Assembly: GCA_021399435.1 (NCBI GenBank)
Contig: JAJTUP010000002.1
Location: 1,550,001-1,614,000 of the forward strand
Source of the DNA: Diaporthe sp. PMI_573
Taxonomy: Eukaryota > Ascomycota > Sordariomycetes > Diaporthales > Diaporthaceae
Direction of reading: 5' to 3'
DNA length: 64,000 bases
The notes beneath the pieces were generated by a model. The model had not been told where the DNA came from, searched no databases, and saw nothing but the letters and a program-made list of their open reading frames with translations. This document shows positions 8,849 to 19,646 of the stretch, one piece after another; position 1 is the first letter of the stretch; every line of letters begins with the position of its first letter. Made by a program: the position numbers and the translations under genes.

Positions 8849-10249
8849 ATGGTTCGCACAGTCGTTGAGCCAACTGCTAAGCAGCCGGTCGACTGGCCGG
8901 GGACATACCCCGAGAGCGCTGCCTCTTTTCCTCTGGCCAAGTCGTCCAGGCCAGTCGACGATGAGGACGAGTGGGAATTTGAATACTCCGCCACGGAGGA
9001 AGAGGTAGGAATCAACACCGTCTGAAGGCACAATGGCCAACAGCTGACTCCCAAGCAGACATATTATGTAACTATGGACCTATCGCATCCGGGCATGTTC
9101 GAGAAGGTCAAGGACACATTCCATTCACAAAACCGAGGCGGCTACAGGCAATGGTTCAACCCCGTCTACGCAGACCCCAACAAGAATACGCGACTCCGTC
9201 CTACTAAGACGAACGCGATCTTGCTTGCGGACGAGGAGGACAAGGATGACGAGGACCTCGTGCCAAGGGAAGAGGAGGACGCAGACGTCGACAACGAAAA
9301 CGACAAAGGGAATAGAGGAGGAGATGAGGCTGTAGAACCAAACGGCAACGAGACCGTGGACGAAAATGGCGGAGACATGATCGATCCTCGTCTACGCGGC
9401 GCATCGCAACCGCCCACGCGTGTATCGCCGAGGCCAGCAGAAAGGGCCACCGAGATCACACAGGCACAGCCAAGCAAGAAGTTGAAGAGCGTTGGGGAGA
9501 TCCAAGTGCTTGACCTGCACTCGGACAGCCCGGTCATATCCTACAAGGGGCGGATATTCTCGGGTAGCTGGGCTAGCAACATCGGCACTGAGCTCATCTT
9601 CGGCGCGCACGACGAGGTCGCTGACCGCGGCCTGCCGTACCTGCGCAGTCTATCCGGCGACGTGGACCTCATGGCCGCGTCGTCGGCGCGCATCCTCACC
9701 ACGCCGGCGGACCTCAAACCCAAGAACCCCACCACCGTGGCTGCGCCACAGCGCCGGCAGGCCCCCGACCGTTACAGAAAGTTACGGAAAGAGTCGGGTA
9801 TCCAGATTCCTGTCGCATTCGACAAACACGGGTTCAGAAAGCCACAGGCAAGGTTCCTAGAGAACATCATGGCCATCAAGCGGAAGAGGGGCGAGATGGA
9901 CGAGGTAACGACCATGACGAGGGACACTACGAGGTACTTTGTGGATGCGGAGGACGACCCCGAGGAGGCTTCGCTGCAAAAGAAGAGGCTGAGGGATAGG
10001 AGGAGACAGCTGAGGCTGATGGAGGAGAGGGCGGCAATGCCCAGGACGAGGAGGAAGCCGCGTGGGAATCGGTGGACACACAGGGAGCAGCCGTCGGTCA
10101 GGTTTGGGGATAAGGACCCTGTGAGTCAGGGTGAGGACGAGTTCGGAGAGTTTCCCACTAGGACTCCAGGTGTGTGGGACGATTTAGAGGGAGGCGGTGG
10201 AGACGATGGAGATGAGGCTGAGGAGAATTCAGCCATGGAGGAAGATTGA
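8849..10249 (+). CDS. RNA polymerase III factor TFIIIC triple-barrel subunit
   Basis: Exons 8849-9004 and 9059-10249 flank a 54-nt intron (GTAGGA..GCAG) and encode 448 residues. The sequence matches the TFIIIC_sub6 (triple-barrel) family, which includes human GTF3C6 and the C-terminal domain of budding-yeast tau55/Tfc7, part of the factor that recognises tRNA promoters in the nucleus. EDEWEFEYSATEEE followed directly by TYYVTMDLS spans the splice junction, and IQVLDLHSDSPVISYKGRIF plus GTELIF (about residues 200-240) are the barrel signatures. A long acidic Asp/Glu segment interrupts the barrel (residues about 90-150). The C-terminal 150 residues are basic, then acidic and probably disordered. 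It is divergent from HIS7. Confidence 0.85.
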
Positions 10250-10635
10250 GGCCAGAGTAGCCTCTGGCGCCGCATGATAAACCACGAGTGACCAGTCAAT
10301 GATACCCAAATTTCTTTATCGACTACAATATCGGCACTCGGACAATCTTGTCTTCCTTGTCCTACATCTGAATCACAGCCCAGCTGGCCGTATTTTGAAT
10401 AAGCGGCTAATCGTGGACGGGTGTGGCCTACTCTGACGGCACTCTGAGATCACCGACACGGGCCGCAGTGATCTTCCTGATTGCTTGGGTCTTGGTCCTA
10501 AAGCTTCCTGAGTCGTATCACCTACATCTGTCCTGTTGTGGATGCGAACGCTGGGCGAGCAGAGGGCATAGAACAAGATGGAATAAATTCCTATATCAAA
10601 GCGAGATTACAAGAATATCCCCACACTGCAAATTA
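10250..10635. other. convergent 3' ends, no gene seen
   Basis: 386 bp between the stops of the TFIIIC subunit gene (plus) and the large membrane-protein gene (minus). Only 3' untranslated sequence is expected. Confidence 0.5.
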
Positions 10636-13251
10636 TCAGCGCATGATGGAGCCCGTCGCGCCGTTGTCGACCTCGCTCGAGCTGATTTGTCTCTCGAAAT
10701 GTCCCCCAAGGGTTGCATGCACGCCATGCTGATGTGTGCGCTGGGACTGACTCTGATCTTGTGGTGACGAGGGCTCAGTCAGAGGGGATGGCAGCCAAGG
10801 CTGCCCACTTTGTCCTGTAATGCCTGGGCCGCAGTCCACGGTTGGTAGTTGAGTGAGGCGGACTGGAGAGGTACCCGCGTCGAGGCTCGTGATACTGTGA
10901 AAAGTCAGAGTCTTCTGTCGGCTGTAGGTACTGAGCGCCGCTTCGGAGTCTTTGGGAACCAGTGTGCCATTAGGAGACACACAGCTGTGCAGAGCGCTCA
11001 AGCCTGAAGAAGCCTTCTCCTGTGTGGTCTGTTGGAGTCTTGGGTGCTCCAAATCACTGATGTCCAGGCTCGATAGGGGGACGCCAGGCGCTGTCGTGGG
11101 AACCCAGTTCGTGCAGCGCGACCATGCTCCTCCGCTTGCTTCATTCGCCTCTTCGTGCGCGAGTCGTTGCAGTTGGAGAGTCTCATTCGTCACCCATTCC
11201 AGATAGGCGTACTGCTTGTACCTTCGATGACGGTGTAGACAGGCTAGGATCGGTTCGAGTGAATATGAGGCAGCGAGCACGAGGGCTCCGAGGAGATATG
11301 TGAACATGATGGCGAAGAAGCTGAAGGAGGAATACCGCGTTGTACGGATTTTCTGAGGATTGAAAGTCAGCGCTTACTGGAAAAGACGTATCGGAAGGTG
11401 ATAGAGTGCGGACCTGATTTGTGCATATTTTCCGGGCAGCATCTGTGTCTGGCTCCTCACTGCCGATGCCTGTGTCTGCAACCATAAATCCGGACGCAGT
11501 CTCCAGGATATTCGACTGCATAATGTTGAGATATACGGCGAACCAGTTGCCGACATCTAGTTGCCACTCGTTGTCCGGTAGTCGACCTTGATACCCTGTG
11601 ATGAGGCTCAATTTGGACAGCAACGCATCGCCCTGCAGCTGTTGCAACAGAGCGGCTTCTCCAGAGCCGTCGATATACAAAGACCACGTGAGCCACTGAA
11701 GGCGATCCACAGCCTCCGCATCCGACGCGAGAGCTTGCAAGGCCCCATATTTGGCATCGTAATAACTCCCCAGTGGACCACAGTTTGATGTGTTGGAGTG
11801 GCAGAACTGCCACTGAGTAGCGCACCCTAAAGGAGACGCAGACTCGGCCGGGCGGTACAAGGAAGAATTCTGCCCGCCAAAGCCGAGCACGGCGAAAGGC
11901 TCCGTAGCTCTGTACCACTCGTCGTATAAGGGCTCGGTGAAGAATACACCGTGTCCGGATAGAAACACAACGAAAACGTCGGCATCCGTCCGCGCGAGCT
12001 CATCGTTGGGCAGGAAGCTGCTCGCCGGGTCGAGGCTGATGGTGCGATTCTGGGTGCCAGCGAAGAAGGATCTGCACCAATCAATATTAGACATGCGAGA
12101 ACAAGACAGAAGCTGTACAGAAGGTCAAGGACGGAAGCAGCGAGAGGGAGAGAGAAAGAGGGTGCTCACCGTAGATTGTACTGCTGTTCGAGAAATTGCC
12201 TGTCAGTGGACCTTTCATATTGCTTGTCCAGACTTTCGACCTCGTATGTGAAGTTGTAATACGGCCTGTCCTCCGTCCCAGGCTGGCTGGTGGAAACCCA
12301 CTGATGACCGTAGTTGTACTGAGTAAAGTTGCCATTCGGGGAATTGTAACCCTCGGTCACAAGCGGTGCACACTGCAACTTTCTCCTAAAAAATATCCTC
12401 TCGTTGGGTGGTGCGTTGATTCCGAGGTGAGTGTGACTATCAACGAAGCCGGTATCTAATTCCAAATTGGACGAGTTGCTGCGGCATATCGAGTCATTGA
12501 ATGGACATGGCGCTGTTGTGTCGATATATCCTGGAAGCCTTTGCGTAACAAAATAATTGCAGTCTGTAATCCCTGTGCTATTCTGAGAATAACATTGTTG
12601 GACATAATTGCTCGCCGTATAGAAGAACTTGGCCACGGTTTTCTCCCATGAGACTTGTTGTTCCAGACTCGTGATATCAGGTAGGATAGCGCAATTGTCG
12701 CCATTAAGGAGCACGGCGCCACCGAGGTTGTCACTGCCAAGCTGAACCTGGGAGGAAAAGCCTCCGGCGAGTGTGAAAGCAACCGTGCAAAAGATGGCTA
12801 GCAGCAAGCCCAGGGCTGTTCGCCTTATCGCTTTCACACTCGAGGTACGCCATGCAGTTAATAATGCGAGAAACGCAAGCTGTATCGCAGAGGTCAGCAC
12901 AACTTGGAAGGCACCTTGGGCTCAAGTAATTCTGCTCACAATCCCGGAATCGGATGACCCTGAATTCCGCAAGACAGCTTGACGTTGGTGATGCAAGGCA
13001 TCTCGCGGCTCTGCGGAGGAATAGGACTGGTGGAGGGCAAGACATGCGATGCGCCAGAACCGAGAGCCGACAAAGACCACAAAAGAAGCAGTAAATGCGA
13101 TCAACAAGTTCGCCTGCGTGCGGGTAAGAGTCAAGGTTGAGCCAAGCACGCGGCCTCGAGACCAGTCGGTCCAGACACCCAAGTGAACCTTGAATTGCAG
13201 AGTAAGATCCTTACTCCCGTCGGGCCAGGCAAGCGCTGCTGGATGGTCCAT
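10636..13251 (-). CDS. orphan large membrane protein, four exons
   Basis: Exons 13251-12940, 12879-12170, 12071-11414 and 11352-10636 keep phase throughout and give 798 residues. Introns are 60, 98 and 61 nt; the first has GCTGAC and the third GCTGACT as branch sites, while the third donor is an unusual GTCCGC. Hydrophobic segments lie at about residues 47-63, 128-145 and 568-590. The 420-residue part between the last two is rich in Cys and Asn-X-Ser/Thr sites, as expected for an external or lumenal domain. The C-terminal 200 residues look cytosolic and disordered. I do not recognise the family; many Sordariomycetes carry comparable hypothetical proteins. The N-terminal ATG is the first in frame after the upstream stop, so a further 5' exon is possible. 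Confidence 0.7.
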
Positions 13252-15436
13252 ATCCTCTTTGCTAGATAGAGCCGTGTAGAAGATTGGCTCTGGCACGATG
13301 GAAAGGCTCAAGTCTCTCAGTCGACTTGAGACCTGCCCACAGGCATGTGTGACATCAAGCGCATCTTATACATAACTCCATCTCTAGTCTTCCAAGCATT
13401 TATCGCAATTGAGATCCTTGTTGCTTGCTATTAAGGAGTTGGTCGGGCACCCAATCATTCCGAGGCTGCGACAGCAGAATAGAAGCGACGAGTCCAGCTC
13501 CAGTTCAGCTTCTGCGCTCCTCTGCAGATCGCAGGGAAAATATGTTCATCGTGTGCTTGGATGTGTTGCGCACAACGGCGGCGATTGGTCACCGTTCTGG
13601 CCCCCAGTCAGACTCGACATGCATAAGCACTTAAGCAGGCACCGTTTGCTGCTTCGATCGACACGTTCGTCAACCATAGATTGTGTGTGCACCTGCCTAT
13701 GCCCTCAAACCACCGCTAGCTAGTTGAATCCTCCTGAGGACTTCAGCTCTTTTAGGCTGTTTCGCCGGGGGCGACGGAGAGCATGATTATAATACAATTA
13801 GACCCGAGCGCTCAACCCCTGGCCTGTTCTTGTGAAGGTTATCCATATCTACATAGTGCGTGGTGGCCATTGCAGCCTGTAGATACGGAGATATGGGTTT
13901 AACTATGTGGAAAGACAGCTCCTGGCCTTCCTATCTTGTCCAAGGTGTTTACTGTGGAACTCAAAGTGGAAGGGCTAAAAATAGAGCAATGCGTTCCCCT
14001 GAGACTGCTGTAATGTCGTTTGGTCCGCCACTCGTTGGGTTTAATGGGCGCAAACGACGCGATTCAAGAGAGATCATATCGGATCCTGGCAGGCTGCTGA
14101 GGGTTTGCATATCCTTGCTAAGGCTCTTGCCCATCGCATTCAGGAGGGATTTCCAGCTCTGCAATCACTCGTCAGAGCAGCGATCATGGAGGACGTCTGG
14201 GACAGTTCCATGTTCAGTGCCTGGACAGTCGCCAATACCTAGGTACGCCTCCAGTCTGCATTTCAATCATGCATCACGGTTCCCGAAGGACGTACATATG
14301 CATCCAGATGTTACTGAGAGCAGACCAGTCCATCCCAACTTCGTTGCCGCACGGGAAGCCGATGCCATATCAAGAATTCCCGGAGGCATTCCCGGGGCCA
14401 TGGTGCATACCTAAAGCCTGGTCGAGCAGGACTGCCATCACGAATTCGCTCAGGGCGGATCCTTCATCACGGGAGAAACACGACTGACTACAGCAGACAT
14501 GATAAAAGGGATGATCGCGAACGCCGAAAGTGGAAGGTAGATGTGCTGGCAGGCGGAGGTCGGTGGTATCCGGTATCCGTGCACAGTTAAGATGAGGTTC
14601 TTCTCTGTACACAGTAAGGTTTGCCGGGCTACGGCACAACGTCCCATGGGACATTGGGTGAGATAAAACCGCCGTTACATTCCTGGTTCGATCCAGAGCA
14701 GGCTGATGACAACATATTATACCACACGCTCGACATTTGTTGTTTCAAACGTGATGGAAGCTGGCGAGCCTTGGTGGCGGCGTTAACTGGTGTGCACGGA
14801 TATACCGTGCTGCTGACGACCTAATGTCTGGTCAGGGGGCCAGGGGCCCCCGCCTTTCGCTGTGCCCGTTTCCAGCTCCGATGATGTCTCCAGTACCCGC
14901 CCGCCCCGCATTCGCCACATGGCAGGGTCAGTAACTCTTACTTTCCCATGCTGACGGCTGAGTGATCATGCAGCATCGCATGCGCCCCGTCCCGACTCAG
15001 GGCTGCCCAGACAGCCCACCTGCCACCCCCTCCAACCTTGGAAGCCGATCAAGCGTCAGGGTCCAGTGCTCACTTGCACTCGTTAATGCTTGTGCCCAAC
15101 TTCCTTCCGACAACATCAAATCCGCGCAACCCTCACTTCCCTTCAGAGTCAAATCTTCAACGTATTCCACTTGTGATAGGCACAATGTGCTAGCCTCCAT
15201 TCATTCATTTCTTTACCTCCATTTCATTCTTCAACAGACAGGATCCTCCCCGATTTCATTCCCTATTCCAGGCCTGTCCGAGACACTGCCATGGTCCTCC
15301 CCCACACAAGCCGTCCCTTAGACCGCCGTTAGAACGACCACTGCTCCAAAGAGCGACTCCCTTGACACCAGATACCATCCTTCTCGAGTCGCTGCTCCTC
15401 CCGCCCAGGTTTCGTTCCTGGATCTGGACAACTGCG
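13252..15436. other. gene-poor interval
   Basis: About 2.2 kb between divergent genes. A 184-codon frame at 13860-14414 (plus) and several minus-strand fragments near 13961-14654 have no domain, are interrupted in all frames and show no clear splice pattern. A decayed gene on the minus strand cannot be excluded. The last 400 bp are CT/CCA-rich, like a leader for the gene at 15437. Confidence 0.45.
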
Positions 15437-17182
15437 ATGTATCACCTCCGCCGCGCCGTTGTTGTGGTCGTCTTCCTGGCTGCTCTTGCCTTCGTTACCT
15501 GGTTCGTACCCAGGGCACTCAACCCGACCCCGCCCAGCCCCGAGGACCAGAAGCGGGACAAGGCATGGGTGTCATCCTCACCTTACTGGATAGACCGCCA
15601 GGTTTGCAGGTGGTTCGGTGTCTGCGGTCTGCATCACATGCGCTGGGACGACCCCGTCAGACCACGGGATCCGCGGATTGACTACCAAACCGAGCTAGAG
15701 TTGAAAAGGAGGACCCTAACTGAAAGGGCGGCATCTACTTCGTGGGAAAACATAGGCAAGAGAGAAAGCGACAGAGATGGGTTGCGCACGGGAGCCAAGA
15801 GCCTGAAGGAGGTACCCGAGTTCGTCCTCAAGCATGCCCCGCTTGTGCACTTGTACTCCGGGGAACACTTTTGGCCGTCAGACATTGCTGAGCATGTCCG
15901 CCACATGGCACCATTCGTCGGAGACGACCCTATCAACATGACGGAGCCCGTCTCATTGGCAAACATGTACAACTTGAACGATGTCCCGGGGTTTGTGTTC
16001 CTCACAAGCAAGGATGACGTCGAACAGCGACCAGAGTGGCTGTCCAACGACGTGGGCAAGCCGAAGCCATATCCAGTAGACGACGACAACGGAGTGAGAG
16101 TCGACCCTGCAGACGGTCGCGGTGCCGATCAAGAAAGCGAGTCTTCCAGTTACGAGGATACGACTTGGTGGGATATCAGCCAGGACCACCCCCTACGCCG
16201 CATATCTGCTCCTCAAGACCGTGAGAGGAGGGGCATGCTCTCCAAGCTCCGCCGTCGCTTGCTCCTCTCTGGCGGCAACCCACAAAAGCCATTCCCTCCG
16301 CCTCCGGATACGCCTGGCCACAAGCCCGATGCCAACGGGTACTCGGCAGCGCCAGCTGTTTTGGTTGTAGTGGACAAGGGCTCAGGCATTATCGATGCAT
16401 TCTGGTTCTTCTTCTACAGTTATAACTTGGGCCAGACCGTTCTCGAGATGCGGTTTGGCAACCATGTTGGCGACTGGGAGCACTGCATGGTGCGCTTTGA
16501 GAACGGCGTGCCCCGCGCAATGTTTCTGAGCGAGCACGCAGGCGGCCAGGCATATGCTTGGTCTGCACTGGAGAAGAAGAGATTTAATACCACCACGAAC
16601 GGGGCCAGCGAGATCATTGAGAGGCCAGTGATATACTCAGCTGTGGGCAGCCACGCCATGTACGCGTTCCCTGGAGACCATGCCTACGTTCTGCCCTTCA
16701 ATATGCTCAAGGACCAGACGGACCGCGGACCACTCTGGGACCCATCGCTGAACAACTATGCCTACTTCTACAACCACACTGTGGCTCCACCGCCCCCGGA
16801 GGAGGATGAAGGCGTCGTGGCAAGAGAAATCGGCTTTGACGAGTCAACTCCATACCCCGTCGACCCAGCTGTCATGGAAGCCCACGCCAACACAACCCTC
16901 CGCAAGCGCGTTGGCGAAGCCGCCGCACCCACCTCGCTGACCCCAGCAGCGTCAAATCCCGACGCGCCGACCTCGTGGTTCCACTTCAACGGCCCCTGGG
17001 GCGACGAGCTGTACAGCCTGGGCGACGACAGGCAGTGGCGGCTGTTCGGGCAGTACCACTACGTCACGGGGCCCATGGGGCCCAAATTCAAGAACCTGGG
17101 GCGCGAGAAGGTGTGCCAGAAATATAAGTGCCGCATTCTTTACAGCATAGATGAGGGCCGGAGGAGCAGCTGGCATGATTAG
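15437..17182 (+). CDS. Vps62 family (DUF946) membrane-anchored protein
   Basis: Single exon of 581 residues from the first ATG at 15437. Family members include yeast Vps62 and Tda6, linked to vacuolar protein sorting though the molecular activity is unknown. An N-terminal hydrophobic segment (residues about 5-24, RAVVVVVFLAALAFVTWFV) acts as a signal anchor, followed by a lumenal domain. Family signatures are APLVHLYSGEHFWPSDI near residue 135, IDAFWFFFYSYNLGQ, GNHVGDWEHCMVRF, VIYSAVGSHAMYAFPGDHAY and DRGPLWDPSLN, spanning residues 130-460. A Ser/Pro-rich insertion lies at about 225-300. The C-terminus has FNGPWGDELY and a Cys-containing basic tail. The 3' flank carries a CAGA repeat starting 19 bp past the stop. 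Confidence 0.87.
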   Translation: MYHLRRAVVVVVFLAALAFVTWFVPRALNPTPPSPEDQKRDKAWVSSSPYWIDRQVCRWFGVCGLHHMRWDDPVRPRDPRIDYQTELELKRRTLTERAASTSWENIGKRESDRDGLRTGAKSLKEVPEFVLKHAPLVHLYSGEHFWPSDIAEHVRHMAPFVGDDPINMTEPVSLANMYNLNDVPGFVFLTSKDDVEQRPEWLSNDVGKPKPYPVDDDNGVRVDPADGRGADQESESSSYEDTTWWDISQDHPLRRISAPQDRERRGMLSKLRRRLLLSGGNPQKPFPPPPDTPGHKPDANGYSAAPAVLVVVDKGSGIIDAFWFFFYSYNLGQTVLEMRFGNHVGDWEHCMVRFENGVPRAMFLSEHAGGQAYAWSALEKKRFNTTTNGASEIIERPVIYSAVGSHAMYAFPGDHAYVLPFNMLKDQTDRGPLWDPSLNNYAYFYNHTVAPPPPEEDEGVVAREIGFDESTPYPVDPAVMEAHANTTLRKRVGEAAAPTSLTPAASNPDAPTSWFHFNGPWGDELYSLGDDRQWRLFGQYHYVTGPMGPKFKNLGREKVCQKYKCRILYSIDEGRRSSWHD

Positions 17183-17200
17183 AGGCGATACAGGAATGAT

Positions 17201-17280
17201 AGACAGACAGTCGGACAGACAGACAGACAGTCGGACGGACAGACAGTCGGACAGTCGGACAGACAGACAGACAGACAGAC
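17201..17280. repeat. CAGA/CGGA tetranucleotide microsatellite
   Basis: About 80 bp of imperfect ACAG units with CGGA variants (AGACAGACAG, TCGGACAGAC), starting 19 bp after the Vps62-family stop codon, so probably in its 3' untranslated region. Confidence 0.9.
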
Positions 17281-17772
17281 ATTGGTGCCGGGAGGCGCGT
17301 CGTGATACCCGAAACAGCAGTAAACAGATTTTACGCAATAGATTTTATGACCGTTCAAGTTCCACTGCTCTGCTCCTCTGCCTGCGTGAGCGTTCAGCCG
17401 GTAGTAGCCGTTTCCTGTCCTCGTTGCGTGATCGCCTGGTTATCTTCCAAATTCTGCCTTGAGTCATTCGTGTAAGGAGTTGTGCAAAGCATGTCAAATT
17501 GTGTATATCTTCATGAGAGAAAGCCCAGACTGTCGCCTTTGCGCCATATGGCTTAATAGAGTACATTCAGGTAATACGCCTTGAAGAAAGAGTCTATATT
17601 TTCACGAGAGACCAACATATTCGACACCGAAAGATATATTGTCAGACGAGAATGACAATGAATCCGAGATGGCAAAGACAACCAACCACTTTTGGAACCA
17701 ATGACCGTGGAACCAGAGCTGTGCTGCCGTTAAACCCTGGAACGGAAATCACCGCGGAACTGCAACGGCGGC
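17281..17772. other. convergent 3' ends, no gene seen
   Basis: 490 bp between the microsatellite and the archaemetzincin stop. Short open frames here have no domain; 3' untranslated regions are expected. Confidence 0.5.
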
Positions 17773-19227
17773 TCATAACTTGAACGAAGCATCCTGTAGC
17801 CGGCTAGTCATGTTATCAAGCCAGGCTTTGTAGCCTGCGAACATGCCGACCTGCTTCCACTTGTCGCAGAACGCTGCCAGGGCCTGGTAGTTGCCGACCA
17901 CGTAGCCCGTCTCGTCGAAGCCGGCAGACGACGCGGTCGCCTCCCTCGCGGCGTGCGTGAGCTTCTTGAGGCACACCAGGCACAGGTACGGCGGCTGACG
18001 GCAGTCCTCAGCCATTCCCGCAGTTCCTTGCATCACGCACGCGTAGTAGGCGCAGTGGCCGATGCCGAGGCAGTGTCCCAGCTCGTGGGAGGCCGTGCGT
18101 GCGAGCAGGCAGAGCCACAGGCCGCTGAGGGAGGCGCTGGTGTCGAGGTCGTGCGCGGCGGCGACGCTCCTGCTGCCTTTGATTGCGTGGACGGCATCCT
18201 GGAGTGGGGAGGGTGCGGACTTGTCCTCGTGCTCGTCCAGGCGGCGCTTCTTGCCCCGCGGGGCGGTGGCGCCAGGCGCCGAACCGCACAACCGTGCGAC
18301 GTAGGACTTGCAGTGAGATGCTGGCCATGTGTGGTCCAGATCGATGCTGTCGTGCTCGCTGGAAAGCAGCAGTGCGGGGTTGTATCGCGCCGACGAGACG
18401 ACTGCGACGCGACTCCCGCCGTATGCGCGGCCGCAGCAGAAGTCGTCATCGTCGTCTTCGTAGAGGTCATGGCTTACGAGGAAGAGTAGGGCGTAGGCAT
18501 CGTCCGGCAGGGCTGCAATGGCGGCGTCTAGGATGTCATCCAGGTTGAGTTGCTGCGGGAATGTGCCGTCCGGGCAAGGCCTCGTCCTGATGCGTGTGCA
18601 GGAAGATCCGCAGCGGAGGCCAATAAAGGACGACGTGGCGTCCTTTTTGGTTCGAAGCTTTTGCCCTGACTCCCATGCCGTGAACTCGAGTGTCTGCGTG
18701 AACGTCTTGACGGGAAGCTCGTGATAAAATGCCTCCAGGTACTCCCTTATGTCATCCGGGCTGGGCGGCTTCAGACGGTCCGGAACGTTCGCCTTTCCTT
18801 TGGGCGTCTTGCTCTTACCTGCCAGTTCAGGCTGTGCCCATTGTTCCGCCATGCGAACATCTTGAGAGGCGGCTGGTATGTTGGCTACGTACAGCGTCTT
18901 CCGATCGGGCGTGAATTTGTTGCGGTGCTTGCCCCTCAGCCAAGATGCCAGGCTCTGAGGCGGGAATGCTGGGTCTAGAGCCAGATCATCACCAGGAAGG
19001 ACGAGCGGCGCAGGGAACAATACATCCAGGGTGCTGGCATCTTGACCCTGGGGAGTACTATCACCACTTGGCTTAGAAGTTGCTCGGTTCTTGGGTGGAG
19101 GGCGGCCAGAAGGGATTGTTGCAGCGCATCGCCGCCTCCAGTCTTCTTGTTGGAAACCAGCCTCATCCGCATGTGGGGAGACTTGGAAAGTGAGGTTGCC
19201 ATGAGGACACTTCTTGCTGGGGGCCAT
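17773..19227 (-). CDS. archaemetzincin-family zinc metalloprotease
   Basis: Single exon of 484 residues from the ATG at 19227 (MAPSKKCPHG). Archaemetzincins are zinc aminopeptidase-like proteases of the metzincin type (family M54). The full signature is present: HELGHCLGIGH (ligands His381, His385, His391; general base Glu382), Cys392, Cys397 just before the Met-turn residue in CVM, and CLVC (Cys416, Cys419), which together form the second zinc site. DDAYALLFLVSHDLYEDD about 120 residues upstream is another conserved block. A charged Arg/Lys/Glu insertion lies at about residues 325-340. There is no signal peptide, so it is likely intracellular. It is divergent from the DUG1-like dipeptidase. 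An N-terminal extension upstream of the ATG would need a non-ATG start and is not favoured. Confidence 0.93.
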   Translation of the reverse strand: MAPSKKCPHGNLTFQVSPHADEAGFQQEDWRRRCAATIPSGRPPPKNRATSKPSGDSTPQGQDASTLDVLFPAPLVLPGDDLALDPAFPPQSLASWLRGKHRNKFTPDRKTLYVANIPAASQDVRMAEQWAQPELAGKSKTPKGKANVPDRLKPPSPDDIREYLEAFYHELPVKTFTQTLEFTAWESGQKLRTKKDATSSFIGLRCGSSCTRIRTRPCPDGTFPQQLNLDDILDAAIAALPDDAYALLFLVSHDLYEDDDDDFCCGRAYGGSRVAVVSSARYNPALLLSSEHDSIDLDHTWPASHCKSYVARLCGSAPGATAPRGKKRRLDEHEDKSAPSPLQDAVHAIKGSRSVAAAHDLDTSASLSGLWLCLLARTASHELGHCLGIGHCAYYACVMQGTAGMAEDCRQPPYLCLVCLKKLTHAAREATASSAGFDETGYVVGNYQALAAFCDKWKQVGMFAGYKAWLDNMTSRLQDASFKL

Positions 19228-19646
19228 GATGATTGGGGGTGAGCCAAGAGGAGGATGGGGCAGCACAGGGAAAATCAGGTCGTCTTGGGCGTGAAGATAT
19301 ACACTTGTATATGCGGGCTTGAGCAAGAGGATCTGCGCCTTCTCCAGGCAGCAGTGCTGCTAGCACTGTCGAGAGGGCGCGTCCCAGTACTCACTCATGG
19401 TCGTGTTGCCATGAAGAGGCTGGAAGCTGAGGTTGTGCATGTCTTAAGTTGAACTTGACGGCCCTGGTCGTTCACGGTGGGGCCTGCCTGGCAGCCTGGG
19501 TGAAGACTTTCACAACAGGCAGGTGGCAGGGGGCCCCCACCCCTGTCGGGCCACTGAGCCGTCGATCAAGCACCCCTCGGCTCACCTCGCCCCTCAGCAA
19601 GCAGCTACGCCGATTGTATCCTCCTCTTGTGAGCTTCTCATTTCAA
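19228..19646. promoter_or_regulatory. shared divergent promoter of two peptidase genes
   Basis: 419 bp between the archaemetzincin ATG (minus) and the first in-frame ATG of the M20 dipeptidase (plus). The dipeptidase frame is open without stops from 19449, but no ATG occurs before 19647. No other gene is seen. Confidence 0.5.

Noticed and set aside
13860..14414. 184-codon plus-strand frame and adjacent minus-strand fragments
   Set aside because: No domain, no splice signals, fragments in different frames; at most a decayed gene that I cannot identify.
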